From Acidobacteriaceae bacterium (GTDB lineage Bacteria > Acidobacteriota > Terriglobia > Terriglobales > Acidobacteriaceae): 21,116 nt of DNA. Positions 6,947-15,422 of the stretch are shown here, piece after piece (the first letter of the stretch is position 1; the number at the start of each line of letters is the position of its first letter). The position numbers and the translations under genes were made by a program. The DNA lies in assembly GCA_003156235.1 (NCBI GenBank), contig PMGP01000012.1:943-22058 (forward strand), read 5' to 3'. The notes under the pieces were generated by a model. The model did not search any database. It was not told the origin of the DNA and was given only the letters and a program-made list of their open reading frames with translations.

Positions 6947-8890
6947 ATGCATCGACTCGCACTTGTTCTCTGCCTGGCGACCGCGTTCACGAATTCAATC
7001 GTGAGCGTGATCGCCGCTGCGGAAGAGCCGGCGCAAAACCTGCAATCCCTCCTGGCTGAGGCGCGTGACGCTCAGTCCAGGAGGGACTTCAACGCCGCCG
7101 CGGAATCCTACCGCAAGGCCGTCGAACTAGAACCTTCGATTCCGGAGCTATGGGCCAATCTCGGACTGATGTATCACGAGTCCGGGAAGCCGGCTGAGGC
7201 AATCCGAAGTTTCAAAGAGGCAATAAGACTCAAACCGTCTCTGTTTGTCCCGCAATTGTTTCTGGGTATTGAATTCCTTGGGGCCAAGAACCCCGAGGCT
7301 GCCATTCCCTACCTTGAGAAGGCTGAAAAGCTCAATCCCGATGACTTGCAAGCTGCTCTTAGCCTCGGAAAGGCATACGGAATGTTAAACCGCGCCGATC
7401 ATGCCGCTGATGCCTACTTTAAGACGACACAATTGGCGCCGAATGACGGAAGCGCCTGGCTGAACCTTGGGTCTGCATATCTGCAACAGGTGGAGGACGA
7501 TGCGCGTCTTATGACCTCCGAGTACAAACATTCAGCCTATTTCAACCTGCGGGCAGCGGAAACCTTTGCCGAACAGGGCAAGCTGGTTCAAGCCGATGAT
7601 GCGTTCAAGGCTGCTATCGCCTCTGGCTCGCCTGCGCCTTGCGCGCACGCGGAGTTTGGGATCACGCTTCTTCGTAAGAAGAGGATTGCGGAAGCGCGTG
7701 AGCAATTCGATCTTGAAACACGGACCGTTTCTCATTGTGGATTGACTTCGCTCGGTACCGCCATGACGGAGCTTGTTGAAGAACATCCGGATGTTGCGCT
7801 CAAAGGGCTGACCTCGATTGCGGAGGCCGATCCCGATTTCGTTCGATCGAACCTACCCCTGTTTCGCGATGCTGTTTCCGCCGGCCAGGCGAGGCAATTG
7901 ATCGAGTTAGTTAGATCGCGACAGACTTCGGGCGCTTTGAAGCCGGAAATAGCCTCACTCATCGAGAAGGCTTTCCTTTCGGATGACATGCCCGTCACGG
8001 CGAGTTCCGGCGAGCAGGGCCGGCCTTCCGGGATGGGAGAACCGTCCGCGACTGCCCAGGCCCAACGCTTTTACACCGGGGGTCAATATGCGAAGTGCGA
8101 CCAGGCGTTGAAGCCGGCGCTTCACACACTAGGCAGTTTTCAACTTCAGCTCCTCGCGTCGTGTTCCTTTTATACGGGCGATTTTCGAACCACTTCGATT
8201 GCGGCTCAGCGCCTGAAATCAAATTCAACAACGCGAGCGCAGGGATTGTATTGGGAGAGCAAGGCCGATCAGAAACTGGCGATTGCGGCGCTGATTCGCG
8301 CCGGCGATATCGATGCTGACTCTCCGCGCATGCATGTTTTGCTCGGGGACATCTTCCGGCAAAAGCGGCGGTGGAACGATGCCGAAACGGAATACAGAAA
8401 AGCCGTCGCTCTCGATCCAAAAAGCCACTCCGCGCGGCTGAGCCTGGCGATAGTGCTGTTTTCCCAATTGAAGTACGGCGAAGCACTCGATATCGACCGC
8501 AGCCTCTTGGCGGAAGATCCGAACGACTCTGAGGCAAATCTCCTGGCGGGCGAGATCCTTGTCCAACAGAACCTCTACGCGGAAGCTGAGCCATATCTGT
8601 CCAAATGCCGGAGCCTGCAACCCGAATTCGTGCCTCGTTTACACGCTCTCTTGGGGCGGGTATATGCGGCGACCGATCGAATTCCAGCAGCTATTTCGGA
8701 GTACAAGGAAGGACTGTCATCCGATGAAGATGGAAGCATTCACTACCAGCTTGCACGCCTGTATCAGAAGTCAGGCGACAAGATCGCGGCCGAAGAGGCT
8801 TTCAAAGAATCAAAACGCCTCAGCCGCCAATGGGACGATCACGCGAAAATTGCGCTCGAACAGAGTTCCACTGACTTAAGCCATCAATAG
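6947..8890 (+). CDS. Exported tetratricopeptide-repeat protein paired with the TonB receptor
   Basis: The protein has 647 residues. A signal peptide (about 1-25) ends near VIAAAEEP, with no lipobox cysteine, so a soluble periplasmic or surface protein is expected. TPR units fill about residues 34-185 (for example WANLGLMYHESGKPAEAIRSF and AWLNLGSAYLQQ). A second array occupies about 445-640 (VLLGDIFRQKRRWNDAETEY, LLGRVYAATDRIPAAISEY). The middle (about 190-440) is more diverged, with several Cys residues and helical pairs. The start is only six bases after the receptor stop and has a weak ribosome-binding site, suggesting translational coupling. TPR folds also underlie SusD glycan-binding lipoproteins, so a functional analogy as the receptor's ligand-binding partner is possible. 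No sequence similarity to SusD is claimed. Confidence 0.85.
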   Translation: MHRLALVLCLATAFTNSIVSVIAAAEEPAQNLQSLLAEARDAQSRRDFNAAAESYRKAVELEPSIPELWANLGLMYHESGKPAEAIRSFKEAIRLKPSLFVPQLFLGIEFLGAKNPEAAIPYLEKAEKLNPDDLQAALSLGKAYGMLNRADHAADAYFKTTQLAPNDGSAWLNLGSAYLQQVEDDARLMTSEYKHSAYFNLRAAETFAEQGKLVQADDAFKAAIASGSPAPCAHAEFGITLLRKKRIAEAREQFDLETRTVSHCGLTSLGTAMTELVEEHPDVALKGLTSIAEADPDFVRSNLPLFRDAVSAGQARQLIELVRSRQTSGALKPEIASLIEKAFLSDDMPVTASSGEQGRPSGMGEPSATAQAQRFYTGGQYAKCDQALKPALHTLGSFQLQLLASCSFYTGDFRTTSIAAQRLKSNSTTRAQGLYWESKADQKLAIAALIRAGDIDADSPRMHVLLGDIFRQKRRWNDAETEYRKAVALDPKSHSARLSLAIVLFSQLKYGEALDIDRSLLAEDPNDSEANLLAGEILVQQNLYAEAEPYLSKCRSLQPEFVPRLHALLGRVYAATDRIPAAISEYKEGLSSDEDGSIHYQLARLYQKSGDKIAAEEAFKESKRLSRQWDDHAKIALEQSSTDLSHQ

Positions 8891-9035
8891 CGACCTCCTG
8901 TGGCTGATTGTATTGCGACATCGGACCGCTATCAAGCAACCCAAGGTGTCTGTGCGCACAACAACTCGCGACTAGCATCCACTCGCGAAACCTTTTATCG
9001 ATTTTGCTTTCTCACCTTTATCAGGAGCCATAATC

Positions 9036-11627
9036 ATGTCCTCTGCCTCTTTCGGAAAGCTTCTTCATACTGTCTTCGTCGTCTTGTTAGCGTCCGCCAC
9101 TGGCCGCGCTGGCGCTCAGACCATCGAGCAACTGGCCAATGGCGCGATTGTGCATTCCCAAACCGGCATTGTCCATGTTGAAGTCTGTTCCGAAAGCGTG
9201 ATTCATATCTTCGCTAGCGCATCCCTTATGCCGATCAAGTCTCTTGTACCGGCGGTGATTCGCCCGTGTGACGGCGCGCAATTCACGACTTCCTCGGATG
9301 ACTCGACATTCCATATTCAGACCAGCAAGTTGAAGATCGAAATCGCCAAGGACACGGGGTCTGTCCGTTTCCTGGCGCCCGATGGACATACGATCCTCAG
9401 CGAGCAGCCGGATCATGGAAGAACAATCGTGTCGGCGGCCGCGCAAGGATCGGGTAACGGAGTCCGGCAGGATTATTTGCTAGCCCCTGGAGAAGCGCTC
9501 TACGGTCTGGGCCAACATCAAGAGGGTTTCTTCAACCTGCGCGGCATACCGCTCCGGTTGCTGCAGGCAAACACAAATATCGTGATTCCGTTTCTCATTT
9601 CGACCAAGGGATATGGCCTGCTATGGAACAGCGCATCTCTGACGGATTTCAATCCGGCGACGGAAGCGATTCCTCTGGACGGCACAGGCGCGGGGACGTT
9701 CAAAACCGGACCCGAGGGTGAATACGGATTTTTGTTGAGCGGGAACTTCCAGGACAAACTCCGGCTGGCGGTAGATGGGCGGCAGATTCTAGATATTATT
9801 AATATGTGGCTTCCTGGGTCAGTCGGCGCCAAGATGCACCTCGCGGCAAATACAACCTACAAGGTGATGGCCGAAACGGGAGGCGACACGAAACTCTCCG
9901 TACGCGCTCCTTCGGACACGATGGCCTTTCGTTCCGAAACGGGTGAAGCAGTTGACTATTACTTCATCTATGGGCCGGAACCAAGCCAGGTCATTGCTCA
10001 GTACCGGGATTTCACCGGCGCTGCTCCATTGCTGCCGCGCTGGGCATACGGCTATTGGCAATGCCGGGAACGCTACTCAAGCCAGCAACAGATTCTTGAT
10101 ATAGCAGCTGAGTTCCGCAAGCGGAAGATTCCAGTCGACGTCCTGGTGCAGGATTGGCGGTACTGGGGAAAGTATGGCTGGAATGCGTTGCGCTTTGATG
10201 AAAGCGACTATCCCGATCCGGCGCAAATGATAACGCAGCTGCACGAGAAGGATCTTCATTTGGTGGCATCGGTGTGGGCAAAATTTGGAGCGGAGACTGC
10301 TGTTGACCAGGATATGAAGAAGGAACACCTGCTCCTGCCACCTAAGGCGGCCTCCAGGGAACCCGGAGAGACACAGGAAAAGGAAGATTGGGCGGACCTA
10401 TTCAATCCAAGCGCGCAAAAGCTGTTCTGGTCGGAACTGAATCGTGGACTGTTTCAGGAAGGTCTTGATGGGTGGTGGTTGGATGCTTCCGAGCCAGAGG
10501 GTGATCAGCTTAAAGGCGCTATGACCTATCTCGGTCCGGGAGAATCTGTGCGCAATGCGTATCCGCTGTATGAAACGACCGCTGTTTACGAGGGACAACG
10601 CGCAGCGACGGACAAGAAGCGAGTAGTGATTCTATCGCGCTCCGCGTTTACCGGGCAGCAGCGCAACGGTTCCATCTCCTGGTCGGGCGATGTCTCGGCT
10701 AACTGGGAGACATTGCGCCGTCAGATTCCGGCCGGTCTCAGTTTCGGAATGTCCGGCTCTCCTTATTGGACTACGGACATTGGTGGTTTCTTCCGTCCCG
10801 CGGACCAGTACACCTCGCCGGAGTACCATGAATTGCTCATCCGCTGGTTTCAATTCGGCGCGTTTAGCCCGATCTTTCGCATTCACGGATATAAATCCGA
10901 AACGGAGTTGTGGAAGTACGGCCCCGAGGTTGAGAAGATCCTGACACAATATGATGAACTTCGTTACCGTCTTCTCCCCTACATTTACTCCGCAGCCTGG
11001 GGTGTTACCAGCCGTGGCGAAATTCTTATGAAAGCTCTGCCATTTGTCTATCCGAACGATCCGGCGTTACACGACATCAGCGATCAATTCCTGTTCGGCG
11101 ATTCGCTTCTGGTGAATCCCGTCGTAGAACGGGGTGCGACTAGCCGAAGCGTCGCGTTGCCGGCGGGCAGCGACTGGGTTGATTTCTGGACGGGTCAAAC
11201 ACATCGCGGGGGAGAAACGATCAAGGCAGATGCTCCATTGGACCGAATTCCAATCTATGTAAAGGCAGGCAGCATTGTGCCCCTGGGGCCGATCGTGCAA
11301 TCCGCATCGGAGCTGGAAGATCCATTGGAGATTCGTATCTACGGCGGCAAAGATGCCGACTTTCAGTTGTACGAAGACAGCGGGGATGGATACGCGTACG
11401 AGCATGGCGCGAGGACAACGATCCACTTCCACTGGGATGACCATCGAAATGTTCTGTCGATTGGGGACCGATCGGGAACATTCACGGGAATGCGAAGCAA
11501 GCGAACTTTCCAGATTGTTCTGGTTAAAACGGGACATGGCGTAGGAGTCGGGCCGGATTCGCGCGCAGATCGCTCCGTCACGTACGAAGGACATCAGACT
11601 CTGATCACTCTGGGCAAGACGAACTGA
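9036..11627 (+). CDS. Glycoside hydrolase family 31, likely alpha-xylosidase or alpha-glucosidase, exported
   Basis: The protein has 863 residues, and AGGAG at 9023-9027 precedes the ATG. A Sec signal peptide ends near residue 27 (RAGA-Q). The order is an N-terminal mutarotase-like beta domain (about 50-300, with GEALYGLGQHQEG), a GH31 (beta/alpha)8 barrel (about 320-690), and C-terminal beta domains with LDRIPIYVKAGSIVPLGP. The nucleophile is Asp483 in GWWLDASEPE. The acid/base candidate is Asp552 in SWSGDVSANW, followed by the family-typical SGSPYWTTDIGGFF. The WWLDASEPE form is, from memory, seen in xyloglucan-type alpha-xylosidases. Alpha-glucosidase or transglycosidase activity cannot be excluded. 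The gene lies 145 bp after the TPR gene, on the same strand, in a run of carbohydrate genes. The product probably acts in the periplasm on oligosaccharides taken up by the receptor. Confidence 0.9.
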   Translation: MSSASFGKLLHTVFVVLLASATGRAGAQTIEQLANGAIVHSQTGIVHVEVCSESVIHIFASASLMPIKSLVPAVIRPCDGAQFTTSSDDSTFHIQTSKLKIEIAKDTGSVRFLAPDGHTILSEQPDHGRTIVSAAAQGSGNGVRQDYLLAPGEALYGLGQHQEGFFNLRGIPLRLLQANTNIVIPFLISTKGYGLLWNSASLTDFNPATEAIPLDGTGAGTFKTGPEGEYGFLLSGNFQDKLRLAVDGRQILDIINMWLPGSVGAKMHLAANTTYKVMAETGGDTKLSVRAPSDTMAFRSETGEAVDYYFIYGPEPSQVIAQYRDFTGAAPLLPRWAYGYWQCRERYSSQQQILDIAAEFRKRKIPVDVLVQDWRYWGKYGWNALRFDESDYPDPAQMITQLHEKDLHLVASVWAKFGAETAVDQDMKKEHLLLPPKAASREPGETQEKEDWADLFNPSAQKLFWSELNRGLFQEGLDGWWLDASEPEGDQLKGAMTYLGPGESVRNAYPLYETTAVYEGQRAATDKKRVVILSRSAFTGQQRNGSISWSGDVSANWETLRRQIPAGLSFGMSGSPYWTTDIGGFFRPADQYTSPEYHELLIRWFQFGAFSPIFRIHGYKSETELWKYGPEVEKILTQYDELRYRLLPYIYSAAWGVTSRGEILMKALPFVYPNDPALHDISDQFLFGDSLLVNPVVERGATSRSVALPAGSDWVDFWTGQTHRGGETIKADAPLDRIPIYVKAGSIVPLGPIVQSASELEDPLEIRIYGGKDADFQLYEDSGDGYAYEHGARTTIHFHWDDHRNVLSIGDRSGTFTGMRSKRTFQIVLVKTGHGVGVGPDSRADRSVTYEGHQTLITLGKTN

Positions 11628-11788
11628 CCGATCACACTCTTGGTACTATCGTGATATGGCGGCTCCTTGGAGCTGACAACAGCCCATCCCAACACTGGTG
11701 TGCCGCCAATCGCAGTATCCTTCGAGGTAATCGGCAGCATCGTGTTGTAGGAGTCATCGTTACAATAACTTTGCCGAGGAGCAGCCCA

Positions 11789-12832
11789 ATGCATCATTCA
11801 CCTGTTTCGTCCTCACTGTCGAACGGGATCGTCGATCCCACGCTAGTGCCTTGTCGAACATTGAGTTCGGGGGCCAAAATGCCTGCAATTGGCCTCGGTA
11901 CGTTTGGCTCTGACCACGTCTCCCACAGTGCGGTCGCCGAAGCCGTGAAGTATGCCGCTTCCATCGGTTATCGCCATTTTGATTGCGCATCCGTTTACGG
12001 CAATGAAAACCAAATCGGCAAAGTGTTCAAAGATCTCTTCCAGGGCGAGCTCCGGCGTGACAAGGTTTGGATCACGTCGAAGCTCTGGAACGACAAGCAC
12101 GGTGAAGAGGCCGTCATCGCTTCTTGCGAGAAATCCCTGGCAGACCTTCAGATCGATTACCTCGACCTATACTTGGTCCATTGGCCGTTTCCCAATCATC
12201 ATCCTTCTGGATGCGACGTCAGTGCCCGCAATCCTCATGCCGTATCCTACATCCATGAGAACTACATGCGCACATGGCGAAAGATGGAAGAGCTTGTCGA
12301 TCGCGGGCTGGTTCGTCACATCGGGACATCGAACATGACGATTCCGAAGATGGAGTTGCTTCTTCGTGACGCCAGAATCAAGCCGGTCGCAAACGAAATG
12401 GAACTCCATCCCCACTTTCAACAGCCGGAATTCTTCCGCTATCTGAATGAAAAAGGGATTCAGCCGATTGGATTCTCGCCGATTGGATCACCAGGCCGCC
12501 CGGAACGCGACCGTGTGCCGGACGATACGTCGCCAACGGAAGACCCTGGGATTCGTCAGATCGCGCAAAGACTCGGAGTCCACCCGGCCGTCGTTTGCAT
12601 CAAGTGGGCTGTTCAGCGTGGACAGGTTCCGATTCCATTTTCGGCAAATCCACGCAACATCCTGAGCAACCTGGTGGGAGTAACCAATGAACCCTTGACC
12701 CAGCAGGAGATGGACGCCATTGAGAAGCTGGATCGCAACTGCCGCTTGATCAAGGGTCAGGTCTTCCTTTGGAGGGACAACCAGTCGTGGGAAGATCTCT
12801 GGGATGTGAACGGGGTGATTACGCCTCCATAG
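11789..12832 (+). CDS. Aldo/keto reductase (aldose/aldehyde reductase type)
   Basis: The protein has 347 residues. I chose the ATG at 11789 because GAGGAG (11776-11781) precedes it. The frame is open back to 11651, but that extension is not AKR-like. The complete catalytic tetrad is present: Asp65 and Tyr70 (FDCASVYGNE), Lys98 (WITSKLWN) and His131 (LYLVHWPF). Later blocks IGTSNMTIPKME, NEMELHPHFQQ, PIGFSPIGSPG and PIPFSANPRN fit the NAD(P)H-binding barrel. The C-terminal loop ending WRDNQSWEDLWDVNG is unusual and may shape sugar specificity. There is no signal peptide, so it is cytoplasmic. It sits directly before a polyol-dehydrogenase-like gene and a sugar symporter, suggesting reduction of an imported aldose to a polyol, or the reverse. 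The substrate is not predictable from sequence. Confidence 0.88.
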   Translation: MHHSPVSSSLSNGIVDPTLVPCRTLSSGAKMPAIGLGTFGSDHVSHSAVAEAVKYAASIGYRHFDCASVYGNENQIGKVFKDLFQGELRRDKVWITSKLWNDKHGEEAVIASCEKSLADLQIDYLDLYLVHWPFPNHHPSGCDVSARNPHAVSYIHENYMRTWRKMEELVDRGLVRHIGTSNMTIPKMELLLRDARIKPVANEMELHPHFQQPEFFRYLNEKGIQPIGFSPIGSPGRPERDRVPDDTSPTEDPGIRQIAQRLGVHPAVVCIKWAVQRGQVPIPFSANPRNILSNLVGVTNEPLTQQEMDAIEKLDRNCRLIKGQVFLWRDNQSWEDLWDVNGVITPP

Positions 12833-12952
12833 TATGGAATACCGAACTAGGCAATGGTTTCCCGCTTACCGAGTATGAAGAGGCCGCTTTCAATAGGAAG
12901 CAGCCTTATTCTGAACCGCAAAATAACAAGAGCAAAAAGGATAAAACCAAAA

Positions 12953-14011
12953 ATGCAAACAACCATGAAGGCGGCGTTCCTTCCAGGGAACAGTACCGTT
13001 GAACTCAAAAGTGTACCGATACCAAAACCAGGCCACGGCGAGGTACTGCTCGAGGTAAAAGCATCGACGATATGCGGTTCCGATATCCGATGTATTTACC
13101 ATGAGCACCTGGGGAAGGGACCGGAAGGCTATCAAGGGGTCATTGCCGGCCATGAGCCCTCGGGATTGATCGTTGAAACTGGTCCAGGCTGCCGCAGATT
13201 CAAGACTGGCGATCGTGTGATTGTCTATCACATCTCAGGGTGCGGTGTCTGCAATGACTGTCGCCGCGGATACATGATCTCCTGCACAAGTCGAGAGTAT
13301 CGCCGAGCATACGGATGGCAGCGAGACGGCGGCATGGCTGAATTTATGCTGGCCGAGGAAAAAGACCTGATTCTGCTGCCCGACGAACTCACATACTTTG
13401 ATGGCGCGCAAGTAGCGTGTGGATTCGGCACGGTCTACGAAGCTCTTCAGAAGGTGGGCATCTGCGGCAACGACGCGGTGCTCATCACCGGCCTGGGACC
13501 GGTGGGTCTGGCGGCTGGAGCGTTGTGCCGCAAGTTGGGAGCCGAGAAAATTATCGGAATCGATATCTCGGCCGAACGCCGCGACATTGCATTGCGCCTC
13601 GATCTATGCGATTTAGTGCTGGCGGCCGGGCCTGACAACGTGGAGCAAGTCAGGGAATTGACCGGCGGACATGGTGTTGAACGCGCGGTGGAATGCTCTG
13701 CAAATGCTGAAGCACGAGCGGCTGCCATTCGAGCAACACGAAAATGGGGAAAGATGGTCATGGTTGGCGAGGGGGGAAGTGTTACCTTCAATCCATCACC
13801 CGATATCATTCACGATCAAAAAACGATCTACGGGTCTTGGGTTACATCCACCTGGCTGATGGAGGAGTTGGTGGAGCGGCTTGTCCGCTGGAACCTGCAT
13901 CCGGAAAATATCATCACTCACCGCTTCCCGCTTGAGCAGGCGGATGAGGCTTACCGGCTCATGTCCGACGGTCGTTGCGGCAAAGTAGCTGTCTATCCGG
14001 GAAAGGAATAA
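12953..14011 (+). CDS. Zinc-dependent medium-chain dehydrogenase (polyol/sugar dehydrogenase-like)
   Basis: The protein has 352 residues. The ATG at 12953 (AAGGA 11 bases upstream) precedes the typical MKAAF start. An upstream in-frame ATG at 12854 would add a basic, non-homologous leader. Catalytic-zinc ligands are Cys41 (TICGSD) and His67-Glu68 (AGHE). The structural-zinc cysteines are 97, 100, 103 and 111 (CGVCNDCRRGYMISC). The cofactor domain has GLGPVG (180-185) and Asp204 at the end of the second strand (IGIDIS), which favours NAD over NADP. The family includes sorbitol, L-threonine, L-arabinitol and sugar-1 dehydrogenases. Next to an aldo/keto reductase, the likely job is oxidation of a sugar alcohol to a ketose, or of an aldose to a lactone. 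It is cytoplasmic. The symporter gene begins four bases after its stop, so the two are co-transcribed. Confidence 0.88.
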   Translation: MQTTMKAAFLPGNSTVELKSVPIPKPGHGEVLLEVKASTICGSDIRCIYHEHLGKGPEGYQGVIAGHEPSGLIVETGPGCRRFKTGDRVIVYHISGCGVCNDCRRGYMISCTSREYRRAYGWQRDGGMAEFMLAEEKDLILLPDELTYFDGAQVACGFGTVYEALQKVGICGNDAVLITGLGPVGLAAGALCRKLGAEKIIGIDISAERRDIALRLDLCDLVLAAGPDNVEQVRELTGGHGVERAVECSANAEARAAAIRATRKWGKMVMVGEGGSVTFNPSPDIIHDQKTIYGSWVTSTWLMEELVERLVRWNLHPENIITHRFPLEQADEAYRLMSDGRCGKVAVYPGKE

Positions 14012-14015
14012 CTCG

Positions 14016-15335
14016 ATGGCTTTAGCTTCGCTTCCGACGACAACAGAGCAAGACAGCAGCAAACCGCTGATTCCCGCCAATTGTGCGATGGCCTTCTTTC
14101 TGGTCACCGGACTGTTCCTGTTGTGGGGAATCGCCAACAACCTGAACGACGTGCTCATCCGCCAGTTCATGAAGTCCTTCGAGCTGCAACGTTTGCAGGC
14201 CGGCCTGGTGCAGTCGGCATTCTATATCGGTTACTTTTCCTTCTCCGTTCCCGCGGCGATGATGATGCAGCGCCGTGGCTATAAGTTCGGCCTGGTGGCT
14301 GGGCTGTTGCTCTACGGCACGGGAACTTTCCTTTTCTGGCCCGCCGCCTATGTCGGAAGTTATTACCTGTTCTTGCTGGCTCTCTTTGTCATCGCCAGCG
14401 GGCTCGCCTTTCTTGAGACGGGAGCCAATCCTCTGGTCGCTCAACTTGGCGATCCCGAAAGCGCCGTGCGGCGGCTCAACTTCTCCCAGGCCTTCAACCC
14501 TATCGGCGCTATTTCTGGAGTGTTGATCGGCACCGTATTCATCTTCTCCGGCGTGGAACTCAAACCGGCGGAAGTGGCCAGCATGAAGCTGGCAGGAACC
14601 TACAGCGTCTATCTGCACCAGGAGACGATGCGCGTCGTTCCTACCTATATGATTCTGGGATCGCTGGTTCTGCTATGGGCGTTTCTGATCGCTCGCGCTC
14701 GCTTCCCGGCGATTGCCGGGGCTCGCTTAGCAGACGACAAAGAACCCAGGGGAAGTTATCGCGAGCTGCTGCGCTATCCTCACTTCATGCTCGCCGTCTT
14801 GGCACAGTTCTGCTACGTCGGCGCGCAAGTCGGAACCTGGAGTTACTACATTCAATATGTGCAGGACTACACTCACCTGCCGGAAAAGATCGCCGGCTAC
14901 TACCTCACCGGCACGCTGGCCGGCTTCGGCATAGGCCGCTTCGCCTCCAGCGTTTTGATGAAGCGGGTGCAGGCCGGCAATCTGATGGGAATCTTCGCGG
15001 TCGTCAATGTGGGGCTTGTGGGGATCGGAATTGCTTTCCCCGGCTGGGTAGGCCTCTGGGCAATCTTCTTGACCAGCTTCTTCATGTCGCTGATGTTCCC
15101 AACGATCTTTGCCACGGGCATTCGCGGCCTGGGTACGAACACCAAGTCTGGCGCTTCGCTCATCGTTATGGCGATCATCGGCGGCGCGGTCTTTACCCCA
15201 CTGATTGCTTTCGTCAACCAGGCCACCAAGAGCATGGCGATGGCGATGATTGTGCCGCTGGTCTGTTATCTTGCCGTCGGCTGCTATGCCTTCTTGGGCA
15301 GCAAGCTGAAGCCGCGCGCCGCCTCTGTGGCCTAA
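14016..15335 (+). CDS. fucP-like: FucP-family sugar:proton symporter (major facilitator)
   Basis: The protein has 439 residues and about 12 transmembrane segments, including LVTGLFLLWGIANNLNDVL, YLFLLALFVIASGLAFLE and LMGIFAVVNVGLVGIGIAF. The diagnostic FucP motifs are present: NNLND with Asp45, FLETGANP with Glu134, and QAFNPIGA. Asp45 and Glu134 match the E. coli FucP residues Asp46 and Glu135, which handle sugar binding and proton coupling, so active symport is expected. Family members carry L-fucose, L-galactose, D-arabinose, glucose/galactose or N-acetylglucosamine, so the sugar here is not fixed by sequence. It starts four bases after the dehydrogenase and precedes two exported glycosidases. 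It probably takes up a monosaccharide released in the periplasm. A very hydrophilic 20-residue N-terminus precedes the first helix. Confidence 0.92.
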   Translation: MALASLPTTTEQDSSKPLIPANCAMAFFLVTGLFLLWGIANNLNDVLIRQFMKSFELQRLQAGLVQSAFYIGYFSFSVPAAMMMQRRGYKFGLVAGLLLYGTGTFLFWPAAYVGSYYLFLLALFVIASGLAFLETGANPLVAQLGDPESAVRRLNFSQAFNPIGAISGVLIGTVFIFSGVELKPAEVASMKLAGTYSVYLHQETMRVVPTYMILGSLVLLWAFLIARARFPAIAGARLADDKEPRGSYRELLRYPHFMLAVLAQFCYVGAQVGTWSYYIQYVQDYTHLPEKIAGYYLTGTLAGFGIGRFASSVLMKRVQAGNLMGIFAVVNVGLVGIGIAFPGWVGLWAIFLTSFFMSLMFPTIFATGIRGLGTNTKSGASLIVMAIIGGAVFTPLIAFVNQATKSMAMAMIVPLVCYLAVGCYAFLGSKLKPRAASVA

Positions 15336-15422
15336 CTGCTACTCGTCGGATTTGAAGCGCATCTCTGAGTTCAAAGATCGTTTCTGCCGGTTCGCATACT
15401 CTAGCTTTCAAGGACGGTGATT

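Noticed and set aside
11594..11797. 67-codon minus-strand frame in the GH31-AKR gap
   Set aside because: It overlaps both neighbouring coding starts/ends on the opposite strand and has no recognisable domain.
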